From Flaviflagellibacter sp963786225 (GTDB lineage: Bacteria > Pseudomonadota > Alphaproteobacteria > Rhizobiales > Methylopilaceae), in NCBI GenBank assembly GCA_963786225.1, contig CAWAYQ010000016.1, forward strand, positions 124,001 through 188,000: DNA of 64,000 bases, in the 5' to 3' direction. The first letter of the stretch is position 1; each line of letters opens with the position of its first letter. This document shows, one piece after another, positions 28,954-37,210 of the stretch. The position numbers and the translations under genes are program-made. The notes below the pieces were generated by a model. It did no database searches. It saw only the letters and a program-made list of their open reading frames with translations, and had not been told where the DNA came from.

Positions 28954-29721
28954 ATGGATTTCGCGACGCTAATCGGCTTCGGCCTGGCCGTGGCCGTTGT
29001 CGGTGGCCTGATGGTGCTCGGCGGAGACCCGGCCGTCTTCCTCGATTCCCACTCCGTGGTCATCGTGTTCGGCGGCGCCATCGCGGCGACCATGATCCGG
29101 TTTCCCCTGCATGCCACGCTGCACGGCGTGCCGGTCGGGCTGAAATACGCCTTCACAATGCGCAAGATTTCGCCCCGGGACCTCATCACCGAGATCGGTC
29201 AGCTGGCCGAGACGGTGCGCAAGAGCGGCCCGCTGGCGCTGGAAAACGTGCAGGTCTCCGATCCCTTTCTGGCCAAGGGCGTCCGCTTTATCGCCGACGG
29301 CTATGACGGCGATTTCATCCGCGAAGGTCTCGAACTCGAGCGCGATCTCCTGCTCGGCCGCCTCAGCGAGGGCGAGAAGATCTTCCGGTCGGTCGGCGAT
29401 TGCGCCCCCGCGTTCGGCATGGTCGGCACTTTGATCGGCATGGTGCAGATGTTCGCGAACATGAGCGACCCCTCGACGCTCGGTCCCTATATGGCCATCG
29501 CGCTGACCGCGACGCTCTACGGCGCGCTGATGCAGAATTTTGTCGGCATCCCGATCGCCGACAAGCTGCACCTGAAATTCGCCGAGGAAGACCTCAACCT
29601 GACGCTCATCATCGACGGCATTCTGCAGATCCGCGATGCCAAGAGCCCCGCGCTCGTGCGCGAAATGCTCCAGGCCTATCTGCCCGAGAAGCACCGCGTC
29701 CTGCTCGACGAAGCGGCCTGA
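28954..29721 (+). CDS. MotA/PomA-type stator protein
   Basis: A 255-residue inner membrane protein with four predicted membrane segments: two at the N terminus (residues 4-25 and 34-50), then a cytoplasmic domain with the charged LERDLLLGRLSEGEKIF region, and two more in APAFGMVGTLIGMVQM and MAIALTATLYGAL. This is the PomA/MotA layout; with the next gene it would form an ion-driven stator. No other flagellar gene is in the window, so it may serve a flagellum encoded elsewhere or another machine. It sits three bases before its partner. Confidence 0.88.
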   Translation: MDFATLIGFGLAVAVVGGLMVLGGDPAVFLDSHSVVIVFGGAIAATMIRFPLHATLHGVPVGLKYAFTMRKISPRDLITEIGQLAETVRKSGPLALENVQVSDPFLAKGVRFIADGYDGDFIREGLELERDLLLGRLSEGEKIFRSVGDCAPAFGMVGTLIGMVQMFANMSDPSTLGPYMAIALTATLYGALMQNFVGIPIADKLHLKFAEEDLNLTLIIDGILQIRDAKSPALVREMLQAYLPEKHRVLLDEAA

Positions 29722-29724
29722 CCC

Positions 29725-30555
29725 ATGGCGCGGAAGAGAAAAGCCGACGGACACGCGGGCGGTCACGGCTGGTACGTCACCTTCGCCGACCTGATGGCGC
29801 TGCTGATGGCGTTCTTCGTGGTCGTCGCCGCGTCCTCGTCGGCGGACAAGGAGAAAATGCAGGCCGCGATGGGCTCGATCCGCGAGGCTTTCGGCGTACA
29901 GACGAGCAAGCCGATCAATGGCGGGGTCATGGAAGTCGACGGCCTTCCGGTGCGCAGCTTCCCGAAAAACGTGGCGAAGACGGATCCGGAGGATTCGACA
30001 CAGCGTCCCGGGCCGATCGAGAAGAAGATCGACAGGGGTGATCTGAAGGTCGGACGCACTTTCGAGTTTGCGACCGCGGCGGCGACCTTGCGGCAGGCGC
30101 TGCAGGACATGCCGGAACTTGCGGAGATTTCGCAGAACATCCTGATCCAGGAAACGCCGGATGGACTGGCGATCCAGATTTCCGATCAGGACGGGCGTTC
30201 GATGTTCCCGGAAGGCTCAAAAGAGCCTTATGAACGCGTGCGCGCCGCATTGGCGCAGCTCGCTCCCACATTGCGCTCGCTGCCGCAGCGCATCAGCGTT
30301 ACCGGGCACACCGCGGAAAGCCAGGCCAATCCGGGGCCGGATTACGGACCCTGGGAAATCTCGGCGGACCGGGCAAACGCGGTGCGGCGGATCCTCGCGG
30401 AAAACGGCGTGCCCATAGACCGGTTCCATTCGATCATGGGCAAGGCGGACACCGAGCCGCTCTATCCGGACAATCCGTTTCTGCCGGCCAATCGGCGCAT
30501 CACCATCACACTGTTGTCCGAACCGCCGCCGCTGCCGTTGGATGCCGCGCCTTAA
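29725..30555 (+). CDS. MotB/PomB-type stator protein with OmpA domain
   Basis: A 276-residue protein with a short cytoplasmic tail, one membrane helix carrying the essential acid D22 (WYVTFADLMALLMAFFV), a linker with a plug-like region, and a C-terminal OmpA-like peptidoglycan-binding domain (ISVTGHTAES, SADRANAVRRIL, NRRITITLL). Pairs with the preceding MotA-type gene. Its stop overlaps the convergent nfeD gene by four bases. Confidence 0.88.
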   Translation: MARKRKADGHAGGHGWYVTFADLMALLMAFFVVVAASSSADKEKMQAAMGSIREAFGVQTSKPINGGVMEVDGLPVRSFPKNVAKTDPEDSTQRPGPIEKKIDRGDLKVGRTFEFATAAATLRQALQDMPELAEISQNILIQETPDGLAIQISDQDGRSMFPEGSKEPYERVRAALAQLAPTLRSLPQRISVTGHTAESQANPGPDYGPWEISADRANAVRRILAENGVPIDRFHSIMGKADTEPLYPDNPFLPANRRITITLLSEPPPLPLDAAP

Positions 30556-30998
30556 GCGGGTACGACCTTCAGCAATGCGCCGTCCGCCGTCTCGACACGG
30601 ACTTTAGCACCGACCGGCAAATCGGGGCCGGCAATCCGCCAGACCGAATCGTCGATCCGGACGCGCCCAGCGCCCTGAACGATCGGTTCTTCGAGCACGA
30701 ATTCGCGTCCGACATGAAGTTCGGCGCGGCGATGCAGGATTGGCTCCTTCGCACCCCTCCTGGTTCGGCCCGGGTAAAACCACCAGCCGAACACGGCGAG
30801 TACGGACAGAACGCTGAACGCGATCAACTGGACCTGCCACGACAGGTCGACGATCAGTGTAAGCACGCCGGTCGCGAGCGCGGCGGCGCCGAGCCACAGA
30901 ATGAACGTGCCGGGCGCGAGCACTTCGACGCCCAGCAGCAAAATTCCCAGGACAAACCAGTTCCAGGCGCCGAGACTTGCGATCACGTCGTAGATCAT
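30552..30998 (-). CDS. NfeD family membrane protein
   Basis: A 148-residue short NfeD protein: three membrane segments in the first 80 residues and a C-terminal OB-fold-like strand domain (VRIDDSVWRIAGPDLPVGAKVRV). NfeD proteins partner stomatin/SPFH proteins in membrane quality control. Its ATG overlaps the stop of the SPFH gene by four bases, so the two are coupled. Confidence 0.9.
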   Translation of the reverse strand: MIYDVIASLGAWNWFVLGILLLGVEVLAPGTFILWLGAAALATGVLTLIVDLSWQVQLIAFSVLSVLAVFGWWFYPGRTRRGAKEPILHRRAELHVGREFVLEEPIVQGAGRVRIDDSVWRIAGPDLPVGAKVRVETADGALLKVVPA

Positions 30999-31969
30999 GT
31001 CTGCGGCACCGAGGCGCGCGGACGCGGCGGCGCCTCGAGTGGCGTGTCGCGGCGATGGCTTTCCGTCGCGGACTTGGCGATTTCCGCGATGCCGGCGAGC
31101 GAGCCGATGATGGCGGTCGCCTCAATCGGAATAATGAGCGTTTTCTGGTTCGGCGCGGAGGCGAGCGCCTGCAGTGCGCCGACATATTTGTCGGCGATGA
31201 AATAGTTGAGCGCCGCGATGTCGCCCCGCGAGACGGCTTCGGACACGACCGATGTCGCCTTGGCCTCGGCTTCGGCGGAGCGTTCGCGGCCTTCGGCGTC
31301 GCGGAACGCGGCTTCGCGGCGGCCTTCGGCTTCGAGCACCAAGGCCTGCTTGGCGCCTTCGGCGCGCAGGATTTCGGACTGGCGCAAGCCTTCGGATTCG
31401 AGAATCGAGGCGCGCTTTTCGCGCTCGGCCTTCATCTGCCGGGCCATGGCGTTGACCAGATCCTGGGGCGGGCGGATGTCCTTGATCTCGATGCGGGTCA
31501 CCTTGACGCCCCACGGCGCCGCAGCCGCGTCGACGACCTTGAGCAGCCGTTCATTGATCTCGTCGCGCTGCGACAAGACGTGGTCGAGGTCCATCGAGCC
31601 CATGACCGAACGGATATTCGTCATGGTGAGGTTGAGAATGGCCAATTCGAGATCGGTGACTTCGTAGCTCGCCCGGGCGGCGTCCACGACCTGATAAAAG
31701 TTGATGCCGTCGACCTGAACGGTGGCGTTGTCGCGGGTGATGACCTCCTGGCTCGGAATGTCCAGCACCTGCTCCATCATGTTCACGCGCCGCCCGATCT
31801 TGTCGATGAACGGGACGATGATGGCGAGGCCCGGGGAGAGGGTGCGCAGGTATTTCTGGAACCGCACTACGGTGTAGTCGTAGCCTTGGGGCACGGTCTT
31901 GACCCCAGAGAACAGAACGAGGATGGCCAACGCGACCAAGGTCACGGCGAATAGGTCGAATCCGAACAT
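30995..31969 (-). CDS. SPFH/band 7 (stomatin-like, QmcA-type) protein
   Basis: A 324-residue protein with one N-terminal membrane anchor (FAVTLVALAILVLFSG), an SPFH domain (VPQGYDYTVVRFQKY, VDGINFYQVVD) and a C-terminal Glu/Ala-rich coiled coil (EAEGRREAAFRDAEGRER). Such proteins form rings on the inner membrane and bind FtsH-type proteases. ATG at 31969 follows AGGGGC; the frame opens 20 codons earlier without support. Operon with nfeD. Confidence 0.92.
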   Translation of the reverse strand: MFGFDLFAVTLVALAILVLFSGVKTVPQGYDYTVVRFQKYLRTLSPGLAIIVPFIDKIGRRVNMMEQVLDIPSQEVITRDNATVQVDGINFYQVVDAARASYEVTDLELAILNLTMTNIRSVMGSMDLDHVLSQRDEINERLLKVVDAAAAPWGVKVTRIEIKDIRPPQDLVNAMARQMKAEREKRASILESEGLRQSEILRAEGAKQALVLEAEGRREAAFRDAEGRERSAEAEAKATSVVSEAVSRGDIAALNYFIADKYVGALQALASAPNQKTLIIPIEATAIIGSLAGIAEIAKSATESHRRDTPLEAPPRPRASVPQT

Positions 31970-32173
31970 TAAATGCCCCTGTTTCCCAGCCTTAGGGCGC
32001 GCACTGTGCTGTGGCACCCCAAAAGTCACAAGGGGGCCCCCAAACTTACAAGAAAGATGGGCGCGGGTTGCTTTTCCGGCAGCCTTGGCCTAGAAACCCG
32101 GCCCACAGCCCACGCTTTGATGTCCGTGAGCAACCGCACCAGCGGCAGCAACCATTTTGCAGGCAGACGACCG

Positions 32174-32299
32174 ATGAAAATCCGCAATTCTCTCAAGTCG
32201 CTCCGCGGCCGCCATCGGGACAACCGTATCGTCCGCCGCAAGGGCCGCGTCTACATCATCAACAAGACGCAGAAGCGCTTCAAAGCGCGCCAGGGCTGA
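32174..32299 (+). CDS. rpmJ: 50S ribosomal protein L36 (cysteine-free form)
   Basis: A 41-residue protein, MKIRNSLKSLRGRHRDNRIV then RRKGRVYIIN and KRFKARQG, the L36 pattern. It has none of the zinc ligands of the C+ form, so it is the zinc-independent type. The ribosome site is weak. About 200 nt upstream, shared with the divergent SPFH gene, must hold both promoters. Confidence 0.93.
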   Translation: MKIRNSLKSLRGRHRDNRIVRRKGRVYIINKTQKRFKARQG

Positions 32300-32324
32300 G
32301 ACTAAAATTTAGTCTTTCGGCCCT
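32292..32324 (+). terminator. Probable terminator of rpmJ
   Basis: An outer stem AGGGC/GCCCT encloses a perfect AGACTAAA/TTTAGTCT inner stem directly over the rpmJ stop region. There is only a short T-run, so strength is uncertain. Confidence 0.5.
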
Positions 32325-32359
32325 TTGACGACGCAGGCCCTGCGCCCTAGCCTTGGTGC

Positions 32360-32977
32360 ATGAGCACGCGGCTACTGATCGTACGTCTTGCCCTTTGCCT
32401 CTTCGCCCTGACGGCGCCCGCGCGCGCGGCCGATGAGCCGCAGCCTGCGCCCGGGGCGGATGTGCCCCTGGCGGCCAATGCCGCCGCCGCCGACCGCGAA
32501 GCGCGGCTCGATCGTCTGTTCGACAAGCTCGCCACCGCGACCTCACCTGAAGACGCCAAGCCCTACGAGACCTCGATCGACGAGATCTGGAGCCATTCAG
32601 GCAGCGACACCGCCGACCTCCTGACGCTGCGGGCCGTCGATCTCGTCGCGGGCGAGGATCGGATCGGCGCTCTGACCCTGCTTGAGGCGGCGCTGCAGGC
32701 CAAGCCCGATTACGCCGAGGGCTGGAACAAACGCGCCACGTTGTTCTTCCTGCGCGGCGACTATCCCAGTGCAATGAGCGCTATTCGCGAGACCCTGCGC
32801 TACGAGCCGCGCCATTATGGCGCCTGGGCTGGGCTCGGCCGCATCCTGCAGCAGACCGGCGACGATCGCCGCGCGCTCGACGCCTATCGTCGTGCACTGG
32901 CGATCCACCCGCAGCTCGAGGGGCTGAAGGGGGAAGTCGACGATCTCGTGAATAAGCTGCGCGGGGAAGAACTCTGA
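32360..32977 (+). CDS. Secreted TPR-repeat protein
   Basis: A 205-residue precursor with a signal peptide ending near APARAAD and three to four TPR motifs in the second half (LEAALQAKPDYAEGWNKRA, RETLRYEPRHYGAWAGLG, RALAIHPQLEGLKGEV). A periplasmic scaffold role is likely; partners are unknown. Common in Rhizobiales as an unassigned TPR protein. Confidence 0.85.
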   Translation: MSTRLLIVRLALCLFALTAPARAADEPQPAPGADVPLAANAAAADREARLDRLFDKLATATSPEDAKPYETSIDEIWSHSGSDTADLLTLRAVDLVAGEDRIGALTLLEAALQAKPDYAEGWNKRATLFFLRGDYPSAMSAIRETLRYEPRHYGAWAGLGRILQQTGDDRRALDAYRRALAIHPQLEGLKGEVDDLVNKLRGEEL

Positions 32978-32983
32978 TTTCTT

Positions 32984-33194
32984 TCCCTAGGGGCGAGCGT
33001 CGGGTTTACCCGACTGGGACAGACGCGCTGAACTCGGGAACACCCGAGTGTCAGGTGGGGAGGGCCGAGACGCGCGAAGCGCGTCCGGGGTGGGGTGCAG
33101 CTTCTCCGTAGCGCTGTTTCCTATCGACCGGCCATCACCCCACCCCGCTCGTGCTGCGCACGAGTCGGCCCTCCCCATTCAGGGGAGGGAAAGA
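32984..33194. repeat. REP-like pair with nested palindromes
   Basis: Family variant with CCGGGGTGGGGTG and GCGAAGCGC hairpins, in inverted pair with CCCTCCCC...GGGGAGGG ends. The left hairpin tip is interrupted at about 32995-33054 by GTCGGGTTTACCCGAC and by GAACTCGGGAACACCCGAG palindromes. Confidence 0.7.
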
Positions 33195-33203
33195 GGCTCC
33201 GTT

Positions 33204-33749
33204 CTACGGCTTCGGCGGGGCCGCGGCGCTGCGGCCGGCCGTGGCCGCTATGTCGGGCAGAGGTGCAGAGGGCGCCGCGCTGGCGCCGGTGTCCGTCGTG
33301 CCGCTCTCGGTAAGCTGGACCGTCCAGCTGCGCTGCTCGCCGGTGTCGATCTCGAAAAAGCCGGTGCGCTTGAAGTTGCGGGCCAGGCAGTTGTCGATGC
33401 CGCGAATCGTAAATTCTTTTTCGCGCGTACACATATAGGCGGAACCGCCCCATTCACCGCCGTGATCGTAATCGAGCGCGTAGATGTAATAGAAGCGCGC
33501 GACGAGGGGGCCTTTCAGCAGCGTCTCGCAGCTGGCCGCCGCGACGTTCCACCAGCCTTCGGTGACCCAGGTTTCGCCGTCCTTGTAGCCGACGGCGACG
33601 CCGACGCGGCTCTTCGTGGCATTGCACAAGCGGAAATCGACCGCGAACGCGGCCGTTGCATAAAGCGTACTTATCGCCAATGCGCACAGCGCCGGGAAAA
33701 AGGTACGAGGTCCCGGCACCCGGCATCTCAGAGCGAGGATCGACGTCAT
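33204..33749 (-). CDS. DUF1036 family secreted protein
   Basis: A 181-residue precursor with a signal peptide ending near AAFA, then the DUF1036 pattern: FRLCNATKSRVGVAVGYKDG, TEGWWNVAAASCETLL, RFYYIYALDY and CTREKEFTI. Six or so cysteine positions suggest disulfides. The last 30 residues are low-complexity Ala/Pro. Function of the family is unknown; a secreted or cell-surface location is likely. Confidence 0.88.
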   Translation of the reverse strand: MTSILALRCRVPGPRTFFPALCALAISTLYATAAFAVDFRLCNATKSRVGVAVGYKDGETWVTEGWWNVAAASCETLLKGPLVARFYYIYALDYDHGGEWGGSAYMCTREKEFTIRGIDNCLARNFKRTGFFEIDTGEQRSWTVQLTESGTTDTGASAAPSAPLPDIAATAGRSAAAPPKP

Positions 33750-33871
33750 CCGTGATCGGCTCGTGTCAGCCCAGTGATAGGCATTCTGTATCCCGTTTTT
33801 CGCGAGCCAAAGTCAATGTGAACGTCCGCGAACCCCCGTTCGAACCACTCACCAGCCCAAGGAAAACGGCG

Positions 33872-34774
33872 TTATGTGGGCGGAAGGCCCGCATGCGGAT
33901 CATTCCGGGCGCGAGGCCGTGCAATCCATATTCCGGCGAGGATAATCGCGCCTCCGGCGAACTGAACGGGCGACAGGCGTTCACCAAGCGCGATCCAGCC
34001 CAGGGCCGCCGCCGCCAGGGCTTCCAGGAAGATGATGAGGGATGAGAATGTCGCCGGCAGGTGGCCGAGCGCATAGGCGAGAAGCCCCTGTCCGCCGGCA
34101 TGGCTGAGAAGCGCCAGCGCGACCAAAGCCGCCATACCCTCAAGGGTTGCCGGGAGAAGGCGCGGTTCGAGCGCGGCCGCAATTACCGCGAGCAGGGCGG
34201 CGGTAACCACGGATGAGACGAGGGTCACGCGTGCGGCGCCCTGGTGCTGCCGCGCGGAACGGACGGCAAGGAAATAGCCGCCGAAGAAGACCGCGGTGAC
34301 GAGGCCGTACAGATCGCCGGTCACGCGCTCCGGAGCGACGCTGAGACTTTCACCGACCAGCAGCGTCCCGCCGAGAAAGGCCAAAGCCACCCCGAACGAC
34401 ATGAAGCGGGTGACGGTGTCGCTCTTGAGCGCGAAGGCGCCGATGAGAACCCAGAGCGGAGCCGTGGTTGCGAAGAACGTGGCGTTGGCGACCGTCGTGT
34501 TGAGGATCGCGAGATGCCAGAAGGTGAGATCGCCCGCAAACAGCACGCCGGCCAGAAGGGCGGGCCGCGTCCACGTGCGGACGGATTTCCCGGAGCGGCG
34601 TTCCGATCTGTCCCAGGCCCAGAGGACGGGAAGGGCGAGTGCGACGCGCCAGAACGCCGAGGCGAAGGGTCCGACATCCGCAAGCCTCACGAAAATCGGC
34701 GATGCGCCCATCAGGACCGCGCCGAGAACAAGTGCTGCCAACGCCGCGCGGCTCATAAGGATTTCCGGTGTCAT
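33872..34774 (-). CDS. EamA/DMT-family transporter
   Basis: About 300 residues with ten predicted membrane helices and the duplicated EamA halves (LMGASPIFVRLADVGPFAS and FFGGYFLAVRSARQH). Drug/metabolite transporters export amino acids, metabolites or toxins; the substrate is unknown. Two starts are possible, 34774 and 34756 (residue 7), with a weak GGAAA before the latter. The start region overlaps the open frame of the next, divergent gene. Confidence 0.88.
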   Translation of the reverse strand: MTPEILMSRAALAALVLGAVLMGASPIFVRLADVGPFASAFWRVALALPVLWAWDRSERRSGKSVRTWTRPALLAGVLFAGDLTFWHLAILNTTVANATFFATTAPLWVLIGAFALKSDTVTRFMSFGVALAFLGGTLLVGESLSVAPERVTGDLYGLVTAVFFGGYFLAVRSARQHQGAARVTLVSSVVTAALLAVIAAALEPRLLPATLEGMAALVALALLSHAGGQGLLAYALGHLPATFSSLIIFLEALAAAALGWIALGERLSPVQFAGGAIILAGIWIARPRARNDPHAGLPPT

Positions 34775-34830
34775 TTACGGAGCGGCGCAATATGGCAGCG
34801 GGCCGCGCGGGCGGCTATGGTCCACGCCTC

Positions 34831-35667
34831 ATGTCCACGCCGATGATCGATCCCTACCGCGCCCCGTTTGAAATCCTGCCCGGGGCCGGCAAGCACAAAC
34901 TTCTCCTTTTGTGCGACCACGCTTCGAACGCCCTGCCCGAGGCCTATGGGCGGCTGGGGCTGCCGGAGGCCGAGTTCGGCCGCCACATCGCCTACGATAT
35001 CGGGGCGGCCGCGGTGACGCGGAACATGGCACGGCGGCTGGGCGCGACCGCGATCCTGACCGGCTTCTCGCGGCTCCTGATTGATCCCAACCGCGGGCCC
35101 GACGATCCGACCCTTGTGATGAAGCTCTCGGACGGCGCGGTCATCCCGGCGAATGCGCGCATAACGGACGCGGAAATCGCGGAGCGTATACGGCTGTTCC
35201 ACGAGCCCTATCATGCGGCCGTCGCGGCCTGGCTCGATGAGGCGGAGCGGCTTGGCGAGGTGCCGGCGATCGTGTCCATGCATTCGTACACGCCGAGCTG
35301 GAAAGAGGTCGCGCGGCGCTGGCATGCGGCCGTGCTCTGGGACAGGGACCCGCGCCTTGCGGCTCCCCTGATCGCGGGGCTCGAGGCGGACGGCCTGGTT
35401 GTCGGCGACAACCAGCCCTATGACGGGGCGCTCGAAAACGACACCCTGTACCGCCACGGCACGATGCGCGGCCTGCCGCATGTCTTGATTGAGGTGCGGC
35501 AAGACCTCATCTCTGATGACAGCGGCGCGGAGGAATGGGCGATGCGGCTTTCGCGCGTGCTGATGCCGATCCTGGACGATCCCGCGGTGTCGCGGATCGA
35601 GCATTACGGATCGCGCGCCGGACACGGCCGCCGCGCGGAAGCAAGAGAAGCAGAGGACACACAATGA
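34831..35667 (+). CDS. N-formylglutamate amidohydrolase family protein
   Basis: A 278-residue zinc hydrolase of the FGase family: CDHASNALPEAYG, FGRHIAYDIGA, IVSMHSYTP and VLIEVRQDLISD carry the likely metal and substrate residues. Family members release formate from N-formylglutamate in histidine catabolism, but no other hut gene is here, so the true substrate is open. ATG at 34831 is chosen because the preceding 21 codons are not conserved in character. Its stop overlaps the next start (ATGA). Confidence 0.87.
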   Translation: MSTPMIDPYRAPFEILPGAGKHKLLLLCDHASNALPEAYGRLGLPEAEFGRHIAYDIGAAAVTRNMARRLGATAILTGFSRLLIDPNRGPDDPTLVMKLSDGAVIPANARITDAEIAERIRLFHEPYHAAVAAWLDEAERLGEVPAIVSMHSYTPSWKEVARRWHAAVLWDRDPRLAAPLIAGLEADGLVVGDNQPYDGALENDTLYRHGTMRGLPHVLIEVRQDLISDDSGAEEWAMRLSRVLMPILDDPAVSRIEHYGSRAGHGRRAEAREAEDTQ

Positions 35668-35966
35668 GTTCGATCGACGAAAAAACAAAAACCGAACTTG
35701 AGGCTGCCGCGTTCCGGCGCCTGGTCGCGCATTTGCGCGCACGTACGGACGTGCAGAACATCGACATGATGAATCTCGCGGGCTTTTGCCGCAACTGCCT
35801 GTCGAACTGGATGAAGGATGCCGCCGACGAGCGCGGTGTCGCGCTGACCAAGGATGAGAGCCGCGAACTCGTCTACGGAATGAGCTACGACGAGTGGAAG
35901 TCGAAGCATCAGGCGGAAGCTTCTCCCGACCAGCAGAAGGCGTTCACGAACCAGAACAAACATTGA
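35664..35966 (+). CDS. DUF1244 family protein
   Basis: A 100-residue protein matching DUF1244: AAFRRLVAHLRARTDVQNIDMMNLAGFCRNCLSNW with a CRNC pair, then YGMSYDEWKSKHQ. The family is widespread in proteobacteria and of unknown function. It is coupled to the FGase gene by a four-base ATGA overlap, suggesting co-expression. Confidence 0.92.
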   Translation: MSSIDEKTKTELEAAAFRRLVAHLRARTDVQNIDMMNLAGFCRNCLSNWMKDAADERGVALTKDESRELVYGMSYDEWKSKHQAEASPDQQKAFTNQNKH

Positions 35967-36076
35967 GTAACGCCCGCTTTCCACAAGCGGGTCCGAACGC
36001 GGCGCGTGGTTCTTGATTTCGCCTCACGGGTGCCCCACGACAGTGTTTCCCAATTGTTCGCCCAAGGTGTTTTGTC

Positions 36077-36322
36077 ATGGATGCTTCCGTTGTCGCCAAA
36101 GAGCAGCTTCTCTCGATCGTCGAGCGCGTCGAGCGGCTTGAAGAAGAGAAGAAGGGCATCGCCGACGACATCAAGGAGGTCTACGCCGAGGCCAAGGCCA
36201 ACGGCTACGACACCAAGGTGCTGAGGAAAGTCGTTTCCATCCGCAAGCAGGACGCGGCGGAGCGCGAGGAGCAGGATGCGATCCTGGATCTCTATCTCAC
36301 GGCGCTGGGAATGATCAAGTAA
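36077..36322 (+). CDS. gapR: GapR family nucleoid-associated protein (DUF2312)
   Basis: An 81-residue protein with a long N-terminal helix (LLSIVERVERLEEEKKGIADDIKEVYAEAKANGYD) and VLRKVVSIRKQD, the DUF2312/GapR family. In Caulobacter GapR encircles overtwisted AT-rich DNA ahead of replication and transcription. Length and motifs are full. It is monocistronic here. Confidence 0.93.
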   Translation: MDASVVAKEQLLSIVERVERLEEEKKGIADDIKEVYAEAKANGYDTKVLRKVVSIRKQDAAEREEQDAILDLYLTALGMIK

Positions 36323-36331
36323 CGTGCTTTT

Positions 36332-36452
36332 TCCCTCTCCCACTGAACTCGGCTAGAGCCGAGTTCAGCACTTGAATGGCCAAGTCGCGAACACCCGACT
36401 TGGCTCGGGAGAGGGCCGACTCGAACTGAAAGTTTGAGCGGGGTGAGGGGGC
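36332..36452. repeat. REP-like element with nested double palindrome
   Basis: CCCTCTCC...GGGAGAGGG host arms with the tip replaced by a 26-nt palindrome on GAACTCGGC/GCCGAGTTC (36343-36368), the spacer CACTTGAATGG, and a second palindrome on CAAGTCG/CGACTTG (36380-36403). It borders the uronate island on its left. Confidence 0.75.
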
Positions 36453-36471
36453 TTGAGAGAAATCCCCAAAA

Positions 36472-37137
36472 TCATTCGTTCGTGACCATGCTATCCAGGG
36501 CTCGAACACGACCTTTGGTGATATGTTCCTCAAAAGTGAGCGCTGCGGCTTCGGCATCTCCGGAATCGATGCACCGAATCAGCGCCTGATGCTCCTCATT
36601 CGAGGCGCGCATGCGGGAAGCGCTGAAAGTGCCACCACGAAGAAAAAGCCGAAGCTCCTGGTCGATGATCTTTGACCATTCGATCAGCCGTGGGTTCCCC
36701 GTATAGGTCATGAGCATTTCATGAAACTGCTCGTTGAGCTCCACATAGGCTTGGGAATCTTTTTGCTCTCGCTTCTCGTCCATGGATCGGCATAGGGCAT
36801 CCAGCGTAGCGATCTGCTCCGTGGTCGTACGCCGCGCCAACAGCTTCCCAGCGGTATAAGCGAGGCCGGCACGCACATCATAAAGATGAAGGACTTCGGC
36901 CAGATCGAGCTTGCGGACGAAAACCCCTCTGTTGTGGACGACTTCCACCAAGTGGGACAGTTCCAACGAGCGTAGCGCTTCACGAACTGGTCCGCGCGAC
37001 ACATTGAACTCTGTGGCCAGCAGGTTTTCATTGATCCGATCGCCCGGGCGAATAGCCTTCGAAAGAATGCGGTTCAGCAGAGCTTGGCTAACCTGCTGTA
37101 CAATAGAAATGCCCTGATCGACGTCGGCGGTATTCAT
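36472..37137 (-). CDS. GntR family regulator, FadR/FCD subfamily
   Basis: A 221-residue regulator: winged helix (residues about 12-75; IRPGDRINENLLATEFNVSRGPVREALRSLE) followed by an all-helical FCD ligand domain (YVELNEQFHEMLMTYTGN). FCD regulators commonly sense sugar acids, and it sits in the same direction after tctBA with a 73-nt gap, so it probably controls the transport and oxidation genes. Base composition is slightly lower in GC than the flanks. Confidence 0.92.
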   Translation of the reverse strand: MNTADVDQGISIVQQVSQALLNRILSKAIRPGDRINENLLATEFNVSRGPVREALRSLELSHLVEVVHNRGVFVRKLDLAEVLHLYDVRAGLAYTAGKLLARRTTTEQIATLDALCRSMDEKREQKDSQAYVELNEQFHEMLMTYTGNPRLIEWSKIIDQELRLFLRGGTFSASRMRASNEEHQALIRCIDSGDAEAAALTFEEHITKGRVRALDSMVTNE

Positions 37138-37210
37138 GTCACTTCTCTATTCTGAGCACAGCGCGTCTGAAGCTAAGAATCGTGCCAGCGGTTCTAGATA
37201 GCGCCAAGGG

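Noticed and set aside
28954..30555. ZorAB of a Zorya defence system
   Set aside because: The proteins have normal PomA/PomB length and layout, and no ZorC, ZorD or ZorE-like gene follows.
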